The position numbers and the translations under genes were made by a program. The notes beneath the pieces were generated by a model. That model ran no database searches. It worked only from the letters and a program-made list of their open reading frames with translations, and was not told the origin of the DNA. A stretch of 64,000 nucleotides of DNA from Wenjunlia vitaminophila DSM 41686. GTDB lineage: Bacteria; Actinomycetota; Actinomycetes; Streptomycetales; Streptomycetaceae. Shown here piece after piece: positions 53,901-62,088 of the stretch (positions are counted from its first letter, which is position 1; every line of letters begins with the position of its first letter). The stretch lies in the NCBI RefSeq assembly GCF_000380165.1, contig NZ_KB904724.1:62257-126256 (forward strand), read 5' to 3'.

Positions 53901-55166
53901 ATGAACACGCACCTCCGGAACCGCAGAACCACCCTCGCCGCACTGACCGTCGCCGGCCTGCTCGCCCTCACCGCCTGCGGAGGGGGCGACGGCGGGTCGG
54001 GCAGCGAAGGACCCGTCTCCCTGAGCATGACCATCTGGACCGGGAACGAGGAGCACCTGAAGCTCCTGAACGGCATAGCGGCCGACTACCGCAAGAGCCA
54101 CCCGGAGGTGAAGGAGATCAAGTTCGACACCCTGCCGGTGGAGACCTACACCACCACCCTCACCACCCGGATCGCCGGGGGCAAGGCCCCCGACCTGGCC
54201 TGGATACTGGAGAACTCAGCCCCGGACTTCGTCTCCTCCGGGGCCCTGGTCCCCGTCAAGGACGACCCGGACGTGCTGCCGGCGGCCAAGAAGCTCTGGC
54301 AGCGGGACGGCAAGCTCTACGCCTACCCCTTCTCCACCTCGCCCTACGGGGTCTTCGTCAACACGGACCTGATCAAGAAGGCAGGTCAGCCCGCGCCCGC
54401 GGACCTGATCGAGCAGGGCAGGTGGAACTGGGACGAGGTCGCCAAGATCGGCTCCGCGGTGAACGCCAGGACCGGCAAGGCCGGCATGGTGATCCGTGAC
54501 TTCGACTACAAGGCATGGGACAACCTCGCCTCCGTGTGGAACGGCTGGGGCGCGGAGGCGTGGAGCGAGGACGGCAGGACCTGCGGCTTCGACAAGCCCG
54601 AGATGGTCGGCGCGATGACCTACCTGCACCGGGCCGTCTTCGAGGACAAGGCGATGCCCGCGCCGGGCACGACCGCGGACTTCTTCTCCGGGGAGGCGGC
54701 AATGACCGTCACCCAGATCAGCCGCGCCTCGCTGCTGACGGACTCGTTCGCGTGGGACTTCGTGCCGCTCCCGGAGGGCCCGAAGGGTCCCTATGACGTG
54801 ATCGGCCAGGCCGGGCTCGGTGTCTTCGGCAACGGCAGGCACGTGGAGGAGGCCACCGACTTCCTCACGTTCATGACCAACGCGGAGAACTCCGCCAAGC
54901 TCGGCCGCTTCTTCCCCCAGGCCCGCACCTCCCAGTTGGACGCGGCCACCCTCGCCGCGAGCAACCCCCAGGTCAAGCCCGAGGCATTGGAGGAGGTCGT
55001 GATCAACGGGATCAAGGAGGGCAAGGTGAAGCCGAGCCACACCAACCAGTCGGAGATCGCCGAGGCCGTGCGGTCCGCGCTCGACCCGCTGTGGACGCCC
55101 GACGCGGACGTGGAGAAGGTCCTCGGTGACGTCTGCTCCGCGATCAGGCCGCAGTTGGAGAAGTGA
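53901..55166 (+). CDS. ABC sugar-binding lipoprotein (CUT1 type)
   Basis: A 421-residue extracellular binding protein. Signal peptide with lipobox LTAC (Cys26), then a family-1 solute-binding fold (MTIWTGNEEHLKLLNGIAADY near 43, FSTSPYGVFVNTDL near 146, EAAMTVTQISRASL, VIGQAGLGVFGNGRHVEEA). Together with the two permeases it forms an oligosaccharide importer; no ATPase gene is present, so a shared ATPase (MsiK type in actinomycetes) is likely used. GGAG lies 9 nt before ATG 53901. Confidence 0.94.
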   Translation: MNTHLRNRRTTLAALTVAGLLALTACGGGDGGSGSEGPVSLSMTIWTGNEEHLKLLNGIAADYRKSHPEVKEIKFDTLPVETYTTTLTTRIAGGKAPDLAWILENSAPDFVSSGALVPVKDDPDVLPAAKKLWQRDGKLYAYPFSTSPYGVFVNTDLIKKAGQPAPADLIEQGRWNWDEVAKIGSAVNARTGKAGMVIRDFDYKAWDNLASVWNGWGAEAWSEDGRTCGFDKPEMVGAMTYLHRAVFEDKAMPAPGTTADFFSGEAAMTVTQISRASLLTDSFAWDFVPLPEGPKGPYDVIGQAGLGVFGNGRHVEEATDFLTFMTNAENSAKLGRFFPQARTSQLDAATLAASNPQVKPEALEEVVINGIKEGKVKPSHTNQSEIAEAVRSALDPLWTPDADVEKVLGDVCSAIRPQLEK

Positions 55167-56119
55167 CGGTCCCCGCCATGAAGACCCTCGAACGGTCCAC
55201 CTCCGCAGTGCCCCCGCCCCAGCGGTCCCGGCGCCCCTTCTGGACCGCACGCCGCCGGGACCACGCGGTCGGCTACCTGTTCATCGCACCGCAGCTCGCC
55301 GGCAGTGTGATCTTCGTCCTGATCCCGCTGGTGATGGTGCTCTGGTACAGCTTCCACGAGTGGAACGTGCTGGCGGGGACGTTCCACTCGGTGGGGGCGG
55401 ACAACTACCGCGCCCTCGCCGACGACCCCAAGCTGCCCGGCGTCCTGAGGAACACCGCCCTCTTCTCGGCCGGCCTGGTGACCCTCAACCTCGGCCTCGC
55501 GCTGGCCCTCGCCGTGCTGCTCAACCAGAGACTGCGCGGCCGCGTCGTCTTCCGCACCCTGTTCTTCTCGCCGGTCGTCGTCTCGCTGGTGGCCTGGACC
55601 ATCGTGTGGGGGTTCCTCCTGCAGAAGAACGGCGGCATCAACGCCTTCCTCGACCTGGTGGGCGTCCAGGGGCCCAACTGGCTGCGCGGCGAGGGCACCG
55701 CGATGCTGTCCGTCGTCGTCGTCCAGGTGTTCAAGAACGTCGGCCTGAACATGGTGCTCTTCCTGGCCGCGCTCCAGGGCGTGCCCCAGGAGTTCTACGA
55801 GGCGGCGACCGTGGACGGCGCGGGGCGGTGGCGCCAGTTCTGGCGCATCACGGTGCCGCTGATCAGCCCCACGATCCTGCTCACCTCGATCATCACCGTC
55901 GTCGGCTCGCTCCAGGTGTTCGCCCAGATCGCCGTGCTCACCCAGGGCGGCCCCGGGGACTCCACCACCGTGCTCGTCTACTACCTCTACCAGCAGGCCT
56001 TCGAGTTCCACCACTTCGGCTACGGCGCGACGCTCTCGGTGCTGCTGTTCCTCATCGTCCTCGTCCTCACCGTCATCCAGTGGCAGATGCGCAAGAGGTG
56101 GGTCTTCCATGAGAACTAA
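55163..56119 (+). CDS. ABC sugar transporter permease 1
   Basis: A 318-residue MalF-type membrane subunit with about six hydrophobic helices and the EAA loop EFYEAATVDGAGRWRQFWRITVPLISPT near residue 212-240 (split). The N-terminal 40 residues are cytosolic and basic. The start is taken as GTG 55163 overlapping the upstream stop (GTGA); ATG 55178 is equally plausible. Confidence 0.92.
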   Translation: MTVPAMKTLERSTSAVPPPQRSRRPFWTARRRDHAVGYLFIAPQLAGSVIFVLIPLVMVLWYSFHEWNVLAGTFHSVGADNYRALADDPKLPGVLRNTALFSAGLVTLNLGLALALAVLLNQRLRGRVVFRTLFFSPVVVSLVAWTIVWGFLLQKNGGINAFLDLVGVQGPNWLRGEGTAMLSVVVVQVFKNVGLNMVLFLAALQGVPQEFYEAATVDGAGRWRQFWRITVPLISPTILLTSIITVVGSLQVFAQIAVLTQGGPGDSTTVLVYYLYQQAFEFHHFGYGATLSVLLFLIVLVLTVIQWQMRKRWVFHEN

Positions 56120-56948
56120 GCCGTCCCCCCGCGCCAGGCTCCTGCTCTACGGACTGCTGCTGGTCCTGTGCGTACCGTTCGTCTTCCCCACCTGGTGGAT
56201 GGTGACGTCCTCGCTGAAGCCGGCCACGGAGATCTTCGCGTTCCCGCCGTCGCTGCTGCCCGACCACCCGGAGTTCGGCGCCTACGACAAGGTCTTCGAC
56301 CTCCAGCCCTTCGGACAGCAGTACGTCAACAGCATGTACATCGCGGCGGTCGTGACGCTGGGCACCCTGGCCTTCTCCTCCCTCGCCGGCTACGCCTTCG
56401 CCCGCATCCGCTTCCGCGGCCAGAACGCCCTCTTCCTCGTGGTGCTCACCGGGCTGCTCATCCCCAGCGAGGTCACCATCGTGCCGCTGTTCCAGATGTT
56501 CCGTGACTGGGACATGATCGACACGCACTGGCCGCTCATCCTGGTCCCGGTCTTCGGGGCCCCCAGCGTCCTGGCGACCTTCATCATGCGGCAGTTCTAC
56601 ATCGCGCTGCCCAACGAGCTCGAGGAGGCCGCGCGCATGGACGGCCTCGGTCGGTTCGCCACCTTCCTGAAGATCGCCCTGCCCCTGTCCCGACCGGCCC
56701 TGGCCGCTGTCGCGATCTTCACCTTCCTGCACAGTTGGAACCTCTACCTCGAGCCGACGGTGTACCTCTCCACCCCGGAGAAGTTCACCCTGCCCCAGGC
56801 GCTGACCAGTTACGTCGACGCCTACGGCGGTCCCATGTGGAACGTCCAGCTCGCCGCGGCCTCGCTCACGGCGCTTCCGGTGCTCGCGGTGTTCGTCTTC
56901 GCGCAGCGGCAGTTCGTCGAGGGGCTCGCCCACACCGGTCTGAAGTGA
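56109..56948 (+). CDS. ABC sugar transporter permease 2
   Basis: A 279-residue MalG-type membrane subunit with about six helices and EAA loop ELEEAARMDGLGRFATFLKIALP. It overlaps permease 1 by 11 nt. It ends 6 nt from the convergent AsnB-like gene, without a terminator between them. Confidence 0.93.
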   Translation: MRTKPSPRARLLLYGLLLVLCVPFVFPTWWMVTSSLKPATEIFAFPPSLLPDHPEFGAYDKVFDLQPFGQQYVNSMYIAAVVTLGTLAFSSLAGYAFARIRFRGQNALFLVVLTGLLIPSEVTIVPLFQMFRDWDMIDTHWPLILVPVFGAPSVLATFIMRQFYIALPNELEEAARMDGLGRFATFLKIALPLSRPALAAVAIFTFLHSWNLYLEPTVYLSTPEKFTLPQALTSYVDAYGGPMWNVQLAAASLTALPVLAVFVFAQRQFVEGLAHTGLK

Positions 56949-56954
56949 CCCCCC

Positions 56955-58682
56955 TCAGTCGGTGACGTCGAAGGAGCGCAGCCACAGCTCCAGGGTGAGG
57001 ACGAGCCACAGCTTGCCGCCCTGACGGGGCAGCAGCGTTCCCGTGCCGCGGAGCCACGACCGCACGGTGTCCTCGCGGAACAGGCCCCGGTCGCGGGCCG
57101 ACCTGCCCAGCAGCAGGTCGTGGCCCAACTCCCGCAGGGGCCCGTGCAGCCACCGCTGGACGGGCACCCGCATGCCGCTCTTCGGCCGGTCCACGACGGT
57201 CGCCGGCAGCAGGTCCCGCACGGCCTCCTTGAGGATCCACTTCTCCACGGTCCCGGAGAGCTTGAACCGGGACGGCACCCGGAACGCCTGGTCGATCACC
57301 TCCCGGTCGAACAGCGGGGCACGGCCCTCGAGTCCGGTGGCGGCGGTGATCCGCTCCACCTTGCTCAGGATGTGGTGGGCGCCCTTGGTCCGCAGGTTGG
57401 CGTGGAGCAACTGGTTGAGCAGGCCGTTCATGCGTCCCGGACGCAGGTAGGGCGCCACCAGGTCCTGCGGGGGCGGGGCGGGGGCCAGCGCCGCCAGCGC
57501 GTCACGGGTCAGCAGGGTGGGCAGGTCGGCGTGGCACTTGCGGTAGGAGTCCACGTACGCCCGCGCCCGGGACTCCGGGGAGGGATCGTCCCGGTGCAGC
57601 TCGTGGACGAGCATCGGGAGGTTCTTGGGGCCGCCGAACACCGGGTCGCCGCCCTCGCCGTTGAGCGCCACCCGCATCCCGTCGGCGGCGACCGCCTCGG
57701 CCAGCAGCAGGTTGGGCACGGTGAGCGGGTCGCCGACGGGGCAGTCCAGCAGGGCGACGGTCTCCGGGAGCCGGGCGGCGACGGTCTCCCCCGCGACGGT
57801 GAGCACCCGGTGCTCGGTCCCGCAGTGCGCGGCCACGAGCCCGGAGTAGGCCAGCTCGTTGGGCGCGTCGTCGCCGAAGCTGATCGAATAGGTGCGGACC
57901 GGGCCCGGGTGGAGCCGCGCCGCGAGCGCGGTGACCAGACTGCTGTCCACGCCGCCGGACAGCAGGACCCCGACCGGCCCCGCGTCCGGCAACCGCCGCG
58001 CCGTGGCCTGCTCGAGCAGGGCGCGCAGTCGCCCGGCGTGCTCGGCGGCCGGTGACTCGTCCACCGCCTCGGCCGGCTCCCAGAAGGTCTCCTCCACGGT
58101 GGTCCCGTCCGCGCGCAGCCTCAGGCACCGGCCGGGCAGCACCTCGTGCACCCCGCGCAGCAGCGTCTCGGTGCCCGGGAGGTAGGCGAACGTGAGGAAC
58201 GAGCGCACCGCGGGCAGGTGCAGCCCGGTGTGCAGCGCCGGCCAGCGGCGCAGGGCGCGCAGCGAGGTCGCCGCCGCCCACCGGGAGCCGGCGCGGGCGT
58301 GGAACACCGTGCGGGCCCCCACGTGGTCCCGGACCAGCACCAGGTCCTCTCCGTCCGCGATGGCCAGCGCGAACATGCCGTCCGCCGCGGCGAGGCCGGC
58401 GGTGCCGAACGCCGCGTAGCAGCGCAGCAGCAGCTCGCCGTCCGGGCAGTCGCCGCCGTCGGCCCCGGCGGCGCCGAGCCGGGCGCGCAGTTCGGCCGCG
58501 TTGAACAGGGTGACCTCACCCACCGCCCAGCGTCCGGCCGCCTCGAACGGGCCGGTCGCCGCGCCGGGTCCTTCGAGCAGCCCCAGGGCCCGCCGGCCGG
58601 CGACCCGCACCGCCCGGCCGCCCATCGCCTCCACCTGGCCGGCCGGGTCGTCCGCCGCCAGGCACGCACACCACCGCGCCAT
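56955..58682 (-). CDS. Asparagine-synthetase-like enzyme lacking the N-terminal Cys nucleophile
   Basis: A 575-residue protein. C-terminal ATP-pyrophosphatase synthetase domain with SGGVDSSLV at 242-250, NGEGGDPVFGG near 350, KVERITAATGLEGRAPLFD near 455. The N-terminal ~200 residues keep parts of the GATase fold (DGMFALAIAD, VRDHVGARTVFHA), but the protein starts MARWCACLA, so Cys2 of true AsnB is missing, as are RGPD-type motifs. It probably uses ammonia or forms another amide bond, as in lasso cyclases and beta-lactam synthetases. It ends a minus-strand operon, 10 nt after the glycine-rich protein gene. Confidence 0.85.
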   Translation of the reverse strand: MARWCACLAADDPAGQVEAMGGRAVRVAGRRALGLLEGPGAATGPFEAAGRWAVGEVTLFNAAELRARLGAAGADGGDCPDGELLLRCYAAFGTAGLAAADGMFALAIADGEDLVLVRDHVGARTVFHARAGSRWAAATSLRALRRWPALHTGLHLPAVRSFLTFAYLPGTETLLRGVHEVLPGRCLRLRADGTTVEETFWEPAEAVDESPAAEHAGRLRALLEQATARRLPDAGPVGVLLSGGVDSSLVTALAARLHPGPVRTYSISFGDDAPNELAYSGLVAAHCGTEHRVLTVAGETVAARLPETVALLDCPVGDPLTVPNLLLAEAVAADGMRVALNGEGGDPVFGGPKNLPMLVHELHRDDPSPESRARAYVDSYRKCHADLPTLLTRDALAALAPAPPPQDLVAPYLRPGRMNGLLNQLLHANLRTKGAHHILSKVERITAATGLEGRAPLFDREVIDQAFRVPSRFKLSGTVEKWILKEAVRDLLPATVVDRPKSGMRVPVQRWLHGPLRELGHDLLLGRSARDRGLFREDTVRSWLRGTGTLLPRQGGKLWLVLTLELWLRSFDVTD

Positions 58683-58692
58683 TGCCCGTCCC

Positions 58693-59211
58693 TCAGCCGA
58701 AGTCGTCGAAGAGGTCGTCGCCACCCGTGCCGTCGCCCCAGTCGCCGTAGCCCCCGCCGCCCGAGAAGTCGCCGCCCGAGGCGTCGCCGCCGGCCTGGCC
58801 CTGGGCCTGGGCCTGGCGGCGCAGCTCCTCCTCCTGCTCCGGGGTCAACGCGGTGGGCGGTGCGACGAGACCCCCGACCAGGGCGCCCGCGGAGGCGGCG
58901 GCCAGGATCGCCCCCAGGCGCCCGCCGAACGACGTCCGGTTCACCGTCAGCACCCCGTCGCTCCACAGGGTGCGGCCGTAGCCGGCCTCCCGGCCGTAGA
59001 GCACCCGCCCGTTGCTGAAGACCCGCTTGACGACGCGCTGGCCGAGCAACTCGTCGGTGCCCTGGCGACCGCGGTTGTCCCGCCAGGCCACGAGGGTGGG
59101 CCCCTGGCGGACGCGCCACTCCTGGCGGCGGTCGGAGTACCGCCGGTGCACGGAGCCGTCCGCGAGCAACTCGTCCGTGTAGGTCGTCTCCTGCCGGTTC
59201 CGGGGCGACAC
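58693..59211 (-). CDS. Hypothetical protein with membrane segment and glycine/aspartate-rich tail
   Basis: A 172-residue protein I do not recognise. The N-terminal ~90 residues hold aromatic/charged beta-like motifs (YTDELLADGSVHRRYSD, VKRVFSNGRVLYGREAG, RTLWSDGVLTVNRTSFGG). One hydrophobic segment LGAILAAASAGALVGGLVA lies near 110-128. The C-terminal tail is Gln/Gly/Asp-rich and acidic (DWGDGTGGDDLFDDFG). The start GTG 59211 has AGAGGA 6 nt upstream; ATG 59226 overlapping the upstream stop is an alternative. It lies between the HDASP-motif genes and the AsnB-like gene. Confidence 0.75.
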   Translation of the reverse strand: MSPRNRQETTYTDELLADGSVHRRYSDRRQEWRVRQGPTLVAWRDNRGRQGTDELLGQRVVKRVFSNGRVLYGREAGYGRTLWSDGVLTVNRTSFGGRLGAILAAASAGALVGGLVAPPTALTPEQEEELRRQAQAQGQAGGDASGGDFSGGGGYGDWGDGTGGDDLFDDFG

Positions 59212-59222
59212 TGCATGTCCTC

Positions 59223-60038
59223 TCATCGGGTGGGCCAGCTCAGGAAGCCGGTCTCGCGGGCCCGTCGCACCCCACCGGGCCGCCGTCGGGTCCTGACGTC
59301 GCGGACCAGCCGGTGCACCGTGCGCAGCAGCGACGCCGGCCGCACGGCCGCGACCTCCGCGAACCTGTCCCGCTCCAGCCACCGCTGTTCCGCGTGGGCC
59401 AGCCGCAGCGTGGGGCTCGGCGGTGCCACGGTCCGGGTGGTGGCCCGGCCGTGGGTCAGGTGCAGGGAGCCGGCCTGCCGGGGACGCAGCCCGAGCGGGA
59501 CCACCCTGGTGCCGTCCGGCAGCCCGGTGAGACCGGGGAGGCGCTGCGGGAAGGTGAGTCCCCACGGGGACGCGTCGTGCAGCAGGTAGACCGTGGCGCC
59601 CTCGGCGCGGGCGAGCATCTCGACCACCCCCGGGGCGAGGGGGAGTTCGGCGGCGCTGAACATCGGGCACGCCGACTCCATCGGCAGCCCGTTGGCCCGC
59701 AGCATCCGCGCGATGTCATGGGACTCGCACACCAACAGCCGCGGCAGCCCGTAGTCGAACAGGTCCGGCTCCGGGGTGTGCCGTCCGGCACCAGGCACCG
59801 GCGGTGCCGCCGCCGGGAGCAGCCCGGGCACGTCGCCGAGGCGGCACAGTGCCGCGCGGAAGTCCGGGTAGCGCACCGTCGGGGCGACGGTGAACGCGGG
59901 CCGCCGGGGCGCCCGGTGCCAGGGGCCCAGCACCCGGCACAGCTCGTAGTACAACTGGCGCTCGGTGAAGCGGACCGCCCCGGGGGCGGCGGCGCTGGCC
60001 ACCGCGATCCGCAGCGCCCGGTCCACCAGGGTGCCCAT
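59223..60038 (-). CDS. HDASP-motif protein A (unknown, paralogue of the next gene upstream)
   Basis: A 271-residue protein of unknown function, paralogous to the 339-residue protein encoded just upstream. Shared features: RFTERQLYYELCR near residue 22, LLVCESHDIARMLRANGLP near 107, VYLLHDASPWGLTF near 155, PLGLRPRQ, LLRTVHRLV near 243 and the C-terminus GFLSWPTR. The ERQLYYELCR segment plus CES/HDASP-x-GL recalls the Topo VI-A/TOPRIM layout, but the second Asp of DxD is replaced by Ser. The ATG overlaps the upstream stop by 1 nt (TGATG). Confidence 0.75.
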   Translation of the reverse strand: MGTLVDRALRIAVASAAAPGAVRFTERQLYYELCRVLGPWHRAPRRPAFTVAPTVRYPDFRAALCRLGDVPGLLPAAAPPVPGAGRHTPEPDLFDYGLPRLLVCESHDIARMLRANGLPMESACPMFSAAELPLAPGVVEMLARAEGATVYLLHDASPWGLTFPQRLPGLTGLPDGTRVVPLGLRPRQAGSLHLTHGRATTRTVAPPSPTLRLAHAEQRWLERDRFAEVAAVRPASLLRTVHRLVRDVRTRRRPGGVRRARETGFLSWPTR

Positions 60039-61057
60039 CACCGCTCCGGCCAGGTGAGGAAGCCCACCCCGCGGGCGCCCCGGTGGTCCGGGTCGGTGGC
60101 TTCCGCCGCCCGCCGCGCCGCCTGGTGCACCGCCGTGAGCAGCGCTGCCGGGGGCACCGCTGCCAGCGGCGACCACCAGCCCTGGGCCAGCCAGTCCAGC
60201 TCCTCGTCGGTCAGGGTCGGGCAGGAGGCCCGCAGCTCCGCCACGCCGTACTGGGGAAGCGGGCTCTCCCGTAGCCGGACGGCGTTCTCGTGGGCCATCA
60301 CGGACCGCGGCAGCAGCCCGACGACCAGTGCTCGCTCGCCGAGCGCGGTGCGGGCCGCGGCGGCGAAGGCGAGCCCGGAGGGACTGGCGTCGTGCAGGAC
60401 CACGGCGGGCACCCCGGGGGGAACCTGGTCCGGTGACTGAACCATCGCCATGGTCGGGGCGGCCGGGGCGTCGTTCGCGGCGAGGCAGTCGAGCACCGCC
60501 CGGTCCGGGCAGAGCACGGCGACCCCGGGACGGGGCGGCGCGGGCAGCGGGGCCGCGGTCGGCGGCACCAGGCCGCGCGGGCGACGCCCGTACACCTCGG
60601 CCCACCGCTGGAGCACCGCCGACTCGAACCGCTCCAGGGACATCGGCATCCGGACCGGATCGACCCTGCGGGCCCGGCGGCGGGCCAGGAACAGGCACAG
60701 GACCAGCACCGCGAGCACCGGCCCGCCGACGAGCAGCACGGGCTTCCGGAAGGGGTTCGCCGACACGATCGAGACCGCGGCGACCAGGGTGATGACGACG
60801 AGGGTGACGAAGCAGCCCCTGGAGGCCTGGCCGGCCGGGGGGATGCGGTTGCGTGACGCGGCGTACCACAGTTGGGGAGCGGTGTAGCGCAGCCCCCGGC
60901 CGTCACCGAGCTTCTCGGCGAGTGTGCGCATCCGCACGTCGTGCAGCCGCAGCTCGTTGTCCTTGGGCTCCAGGGCGAACGTCCGCTTGCAGGCGAGGCA
61001 GGTCCGGCCGGTGCGTTCCTTGTGCAGCAGGTTCACCGAGCAGTGCGGGCAGATCAC
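60038..61057 (-). CDS. HDASP-motif protein B (zinc ribbon, two TM segments)
   Basis: A 339-residue protein. CPHC...CLAC zinc ribbon at residues 3-25, a RYTAPQLWYAASRNRI segment near 60, two hydrophobic helices (VTLVVITLVAAVSIVSA, VLLVGGPVLAVLVLCLFLA) near 80-120, then the domain shared with protein A: VAVLCPDRAVLDCLAAN, VVLHDASPSGLAF, VGLLPRS, LLTAVHQAARRA, GFLTWPER. So it is a membrane-tethered paralogue. The start GTG 61057 overlaps the stop of a 36-codon frame (GTGA). Confidence 0.72.
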   Translation of the reverse strand: MICPHCSVNLLHKERTGRTCLACKRTFALEPKDNELRLHDVRMRTLAEKLGDGRGLRYTAPQLWYAASRNRIPPAGQASRGCFVTLVVITLVAAVSIVSANPFRKPVLLVGGPVLAVLVLCLFLARRRARRVDPVRMPMSLERFESAVLQRWAEVYGRRPRGLVPPTAAPLPAPPRPGVAVLCPDRAVLDCLAANDAPAAPTMAMVQSPDQVPPGVPAVVLHDASPSGLAFAAAARTALGERALVVGLLPRSVMAHENAVRLRESPLPQYGVAELRASCPTLTDEELDWLAQGWWSPLAAVPPAALLTAVHQAARRAAEATDPDHRGARGVGFLTWPER

Positions 61058-61164
61058 GACGGGCCGCCCGGTCGTGCCGGGCGCGGCGGGCGGGGCCCGG
61101 CCAGGTGGCGCGGCGGACCTCCCACCGACCCGGCCGGGTCGGTGGGTTCGCGTGTGCCGGTCAT
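61054..61164 (-). CDS. 36-residue Pro/Arg-rich frame upstream of protein B
   Basis: A short reading frame ATG 61164 to TGA 61054, preceded by GGAAGGG (5 nt spacing), a better ribosome binding site than that of gene B. The product begins MTGTREPTDPAGSVGG and is Pro/Arg/Gly-rich. Its stop overlaps the GTG of gene B by 4 nt, suggesting translational coupling. It may be a leader peptide, a small precursor peptide, or the true N-terminus of gene B separated by a one-base frameshift. Confidence 0.45.
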   Translation of the reverse strand: MTGTREPTDPAGSVGGPPRHLAGPRPPRPARPGGPS

Positions 61165-61347
61165 GGTGGGACCCTTCCGGAGTCGCGGTGCGATCAGTGG
61201 AGGAGACACCGTCCGGGCGCTCCCGGTTCCACCTGGTTTCCCCCCGGTGCGCCCGACCGCCGCCGGTCAGCGACGGGACGGGGTGGAAGAATCGCAACGA
61301 CCCCGGTTCTCCCGGGTTCTTGTGATGTGTCCGGCTCGGAGGGTCCG

Positions 61348-62088
61348 ATGAGCGTGTCGCACCAGCGAATGAAGCACAGCGCCGACGACGAGAACGAGGT
61401 GCACGACGTCGCCCGTTTCCAGGACGCGGCGAGGAACGTGGTCACCCCGGTCCTCCGACTCCCCGCGGACACGGCGCTGGCCGTGGTCAACGCGTTCGCC
61501 GAGATCGTCAGGAACGCCAAACGGAGCCGGGTGGCCACCACACCCGACCGGGACGGCGTCGTGCGCTCCCAGACCTTCGAGGAGGGCGACGTCTACATGG
61601 TCGAGGCGCCCTTCGACGGTTTCTTCGCGGACCGCTACCTCATGGACTTCTACGACGTGGAGCAACGGGGCATCTGCTCCCGCATGCACCTGCACACCGG
61701 GCTGCGACTGGTGCGGATGATGACCGGCCCGGACACCCAGATCCGGGTGAGCAGCCTCTCCCCGTTCGAGGTGACCGACGTGCCGGGCGTTACCCCGTTC
61801 CTGCCGCGGACGTTCCAGGACACCCTGCCGGACACCCCCGAGGACGTCACCAGGACCCGCCACAACCTCGTGGTACCGCCCTGTTCCTTCGTGGACATGC
61901 AGATACCGCGGGGGGTGAGCCACCAGTTCAACGCCGTCGGGCCGCACGCGGTGATCGACTCGGTGCACCCCGAGGAGTCCATCGAGACGTTCCGGGAAAG
62001 GATGTCGGGGTACCGGATGACGGCGCAGACCGTGTTCCTCGCCGAGGACCTCCCGCCCGCGGACACCTGCGTCAACCTGCCGACCTGA
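61348..62088 (+). CDS. Cupin-like protein of unknown function
   Basis: A 246-residue protein. The middle shows cupin-like segments: GICSRMHLHTGLRLVRMMTG near residue 108 (three His candidates) and a second motif VDMQIPRGVSHQFNAVGPHAVIDSVHPEE near 182-210 (split) with further His/Glu. No signal peptide. GGAGGG lies 4 nt before ATG 61348. Cupins include dioxygenases, isomerases and hydroxylases in natural-product pathways. It is divergent from gene B and overlaps the convergent ATP-grasp gene by 17 nt. Confidence 0.7.
   Translation: MSVSHQRMKHSADDENEVHDVARFQDAARNVVTPVLRLPADTALAVVNAFAEIVRNAKRSRVATTPDRDGVVRSQTFEEGDVYMVEAPFDGFFADRYLMDFYDVEQRGICSRMHLHTGLRLVRMMTGPDTQIRVSSLSPFEVTDVPGVTPFLPRTFQDTLPDTPEDVTRTRHNLVVPPCSFVDMQIPRGVSHQFNAVGPHAVIDSVHPEESIETFRERMSGYRMTAQTVFLAEDLPPADTCVNLPT

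Noticed and set aside
56955-61057. Lasso-peptide cluster based on the AsnB-like protein
   Set aside because: No transglutaminase-like B2 protease, no RiPP recognition element protein and no clear precursor with a Gly/Asp/Glu ring pattern are present.
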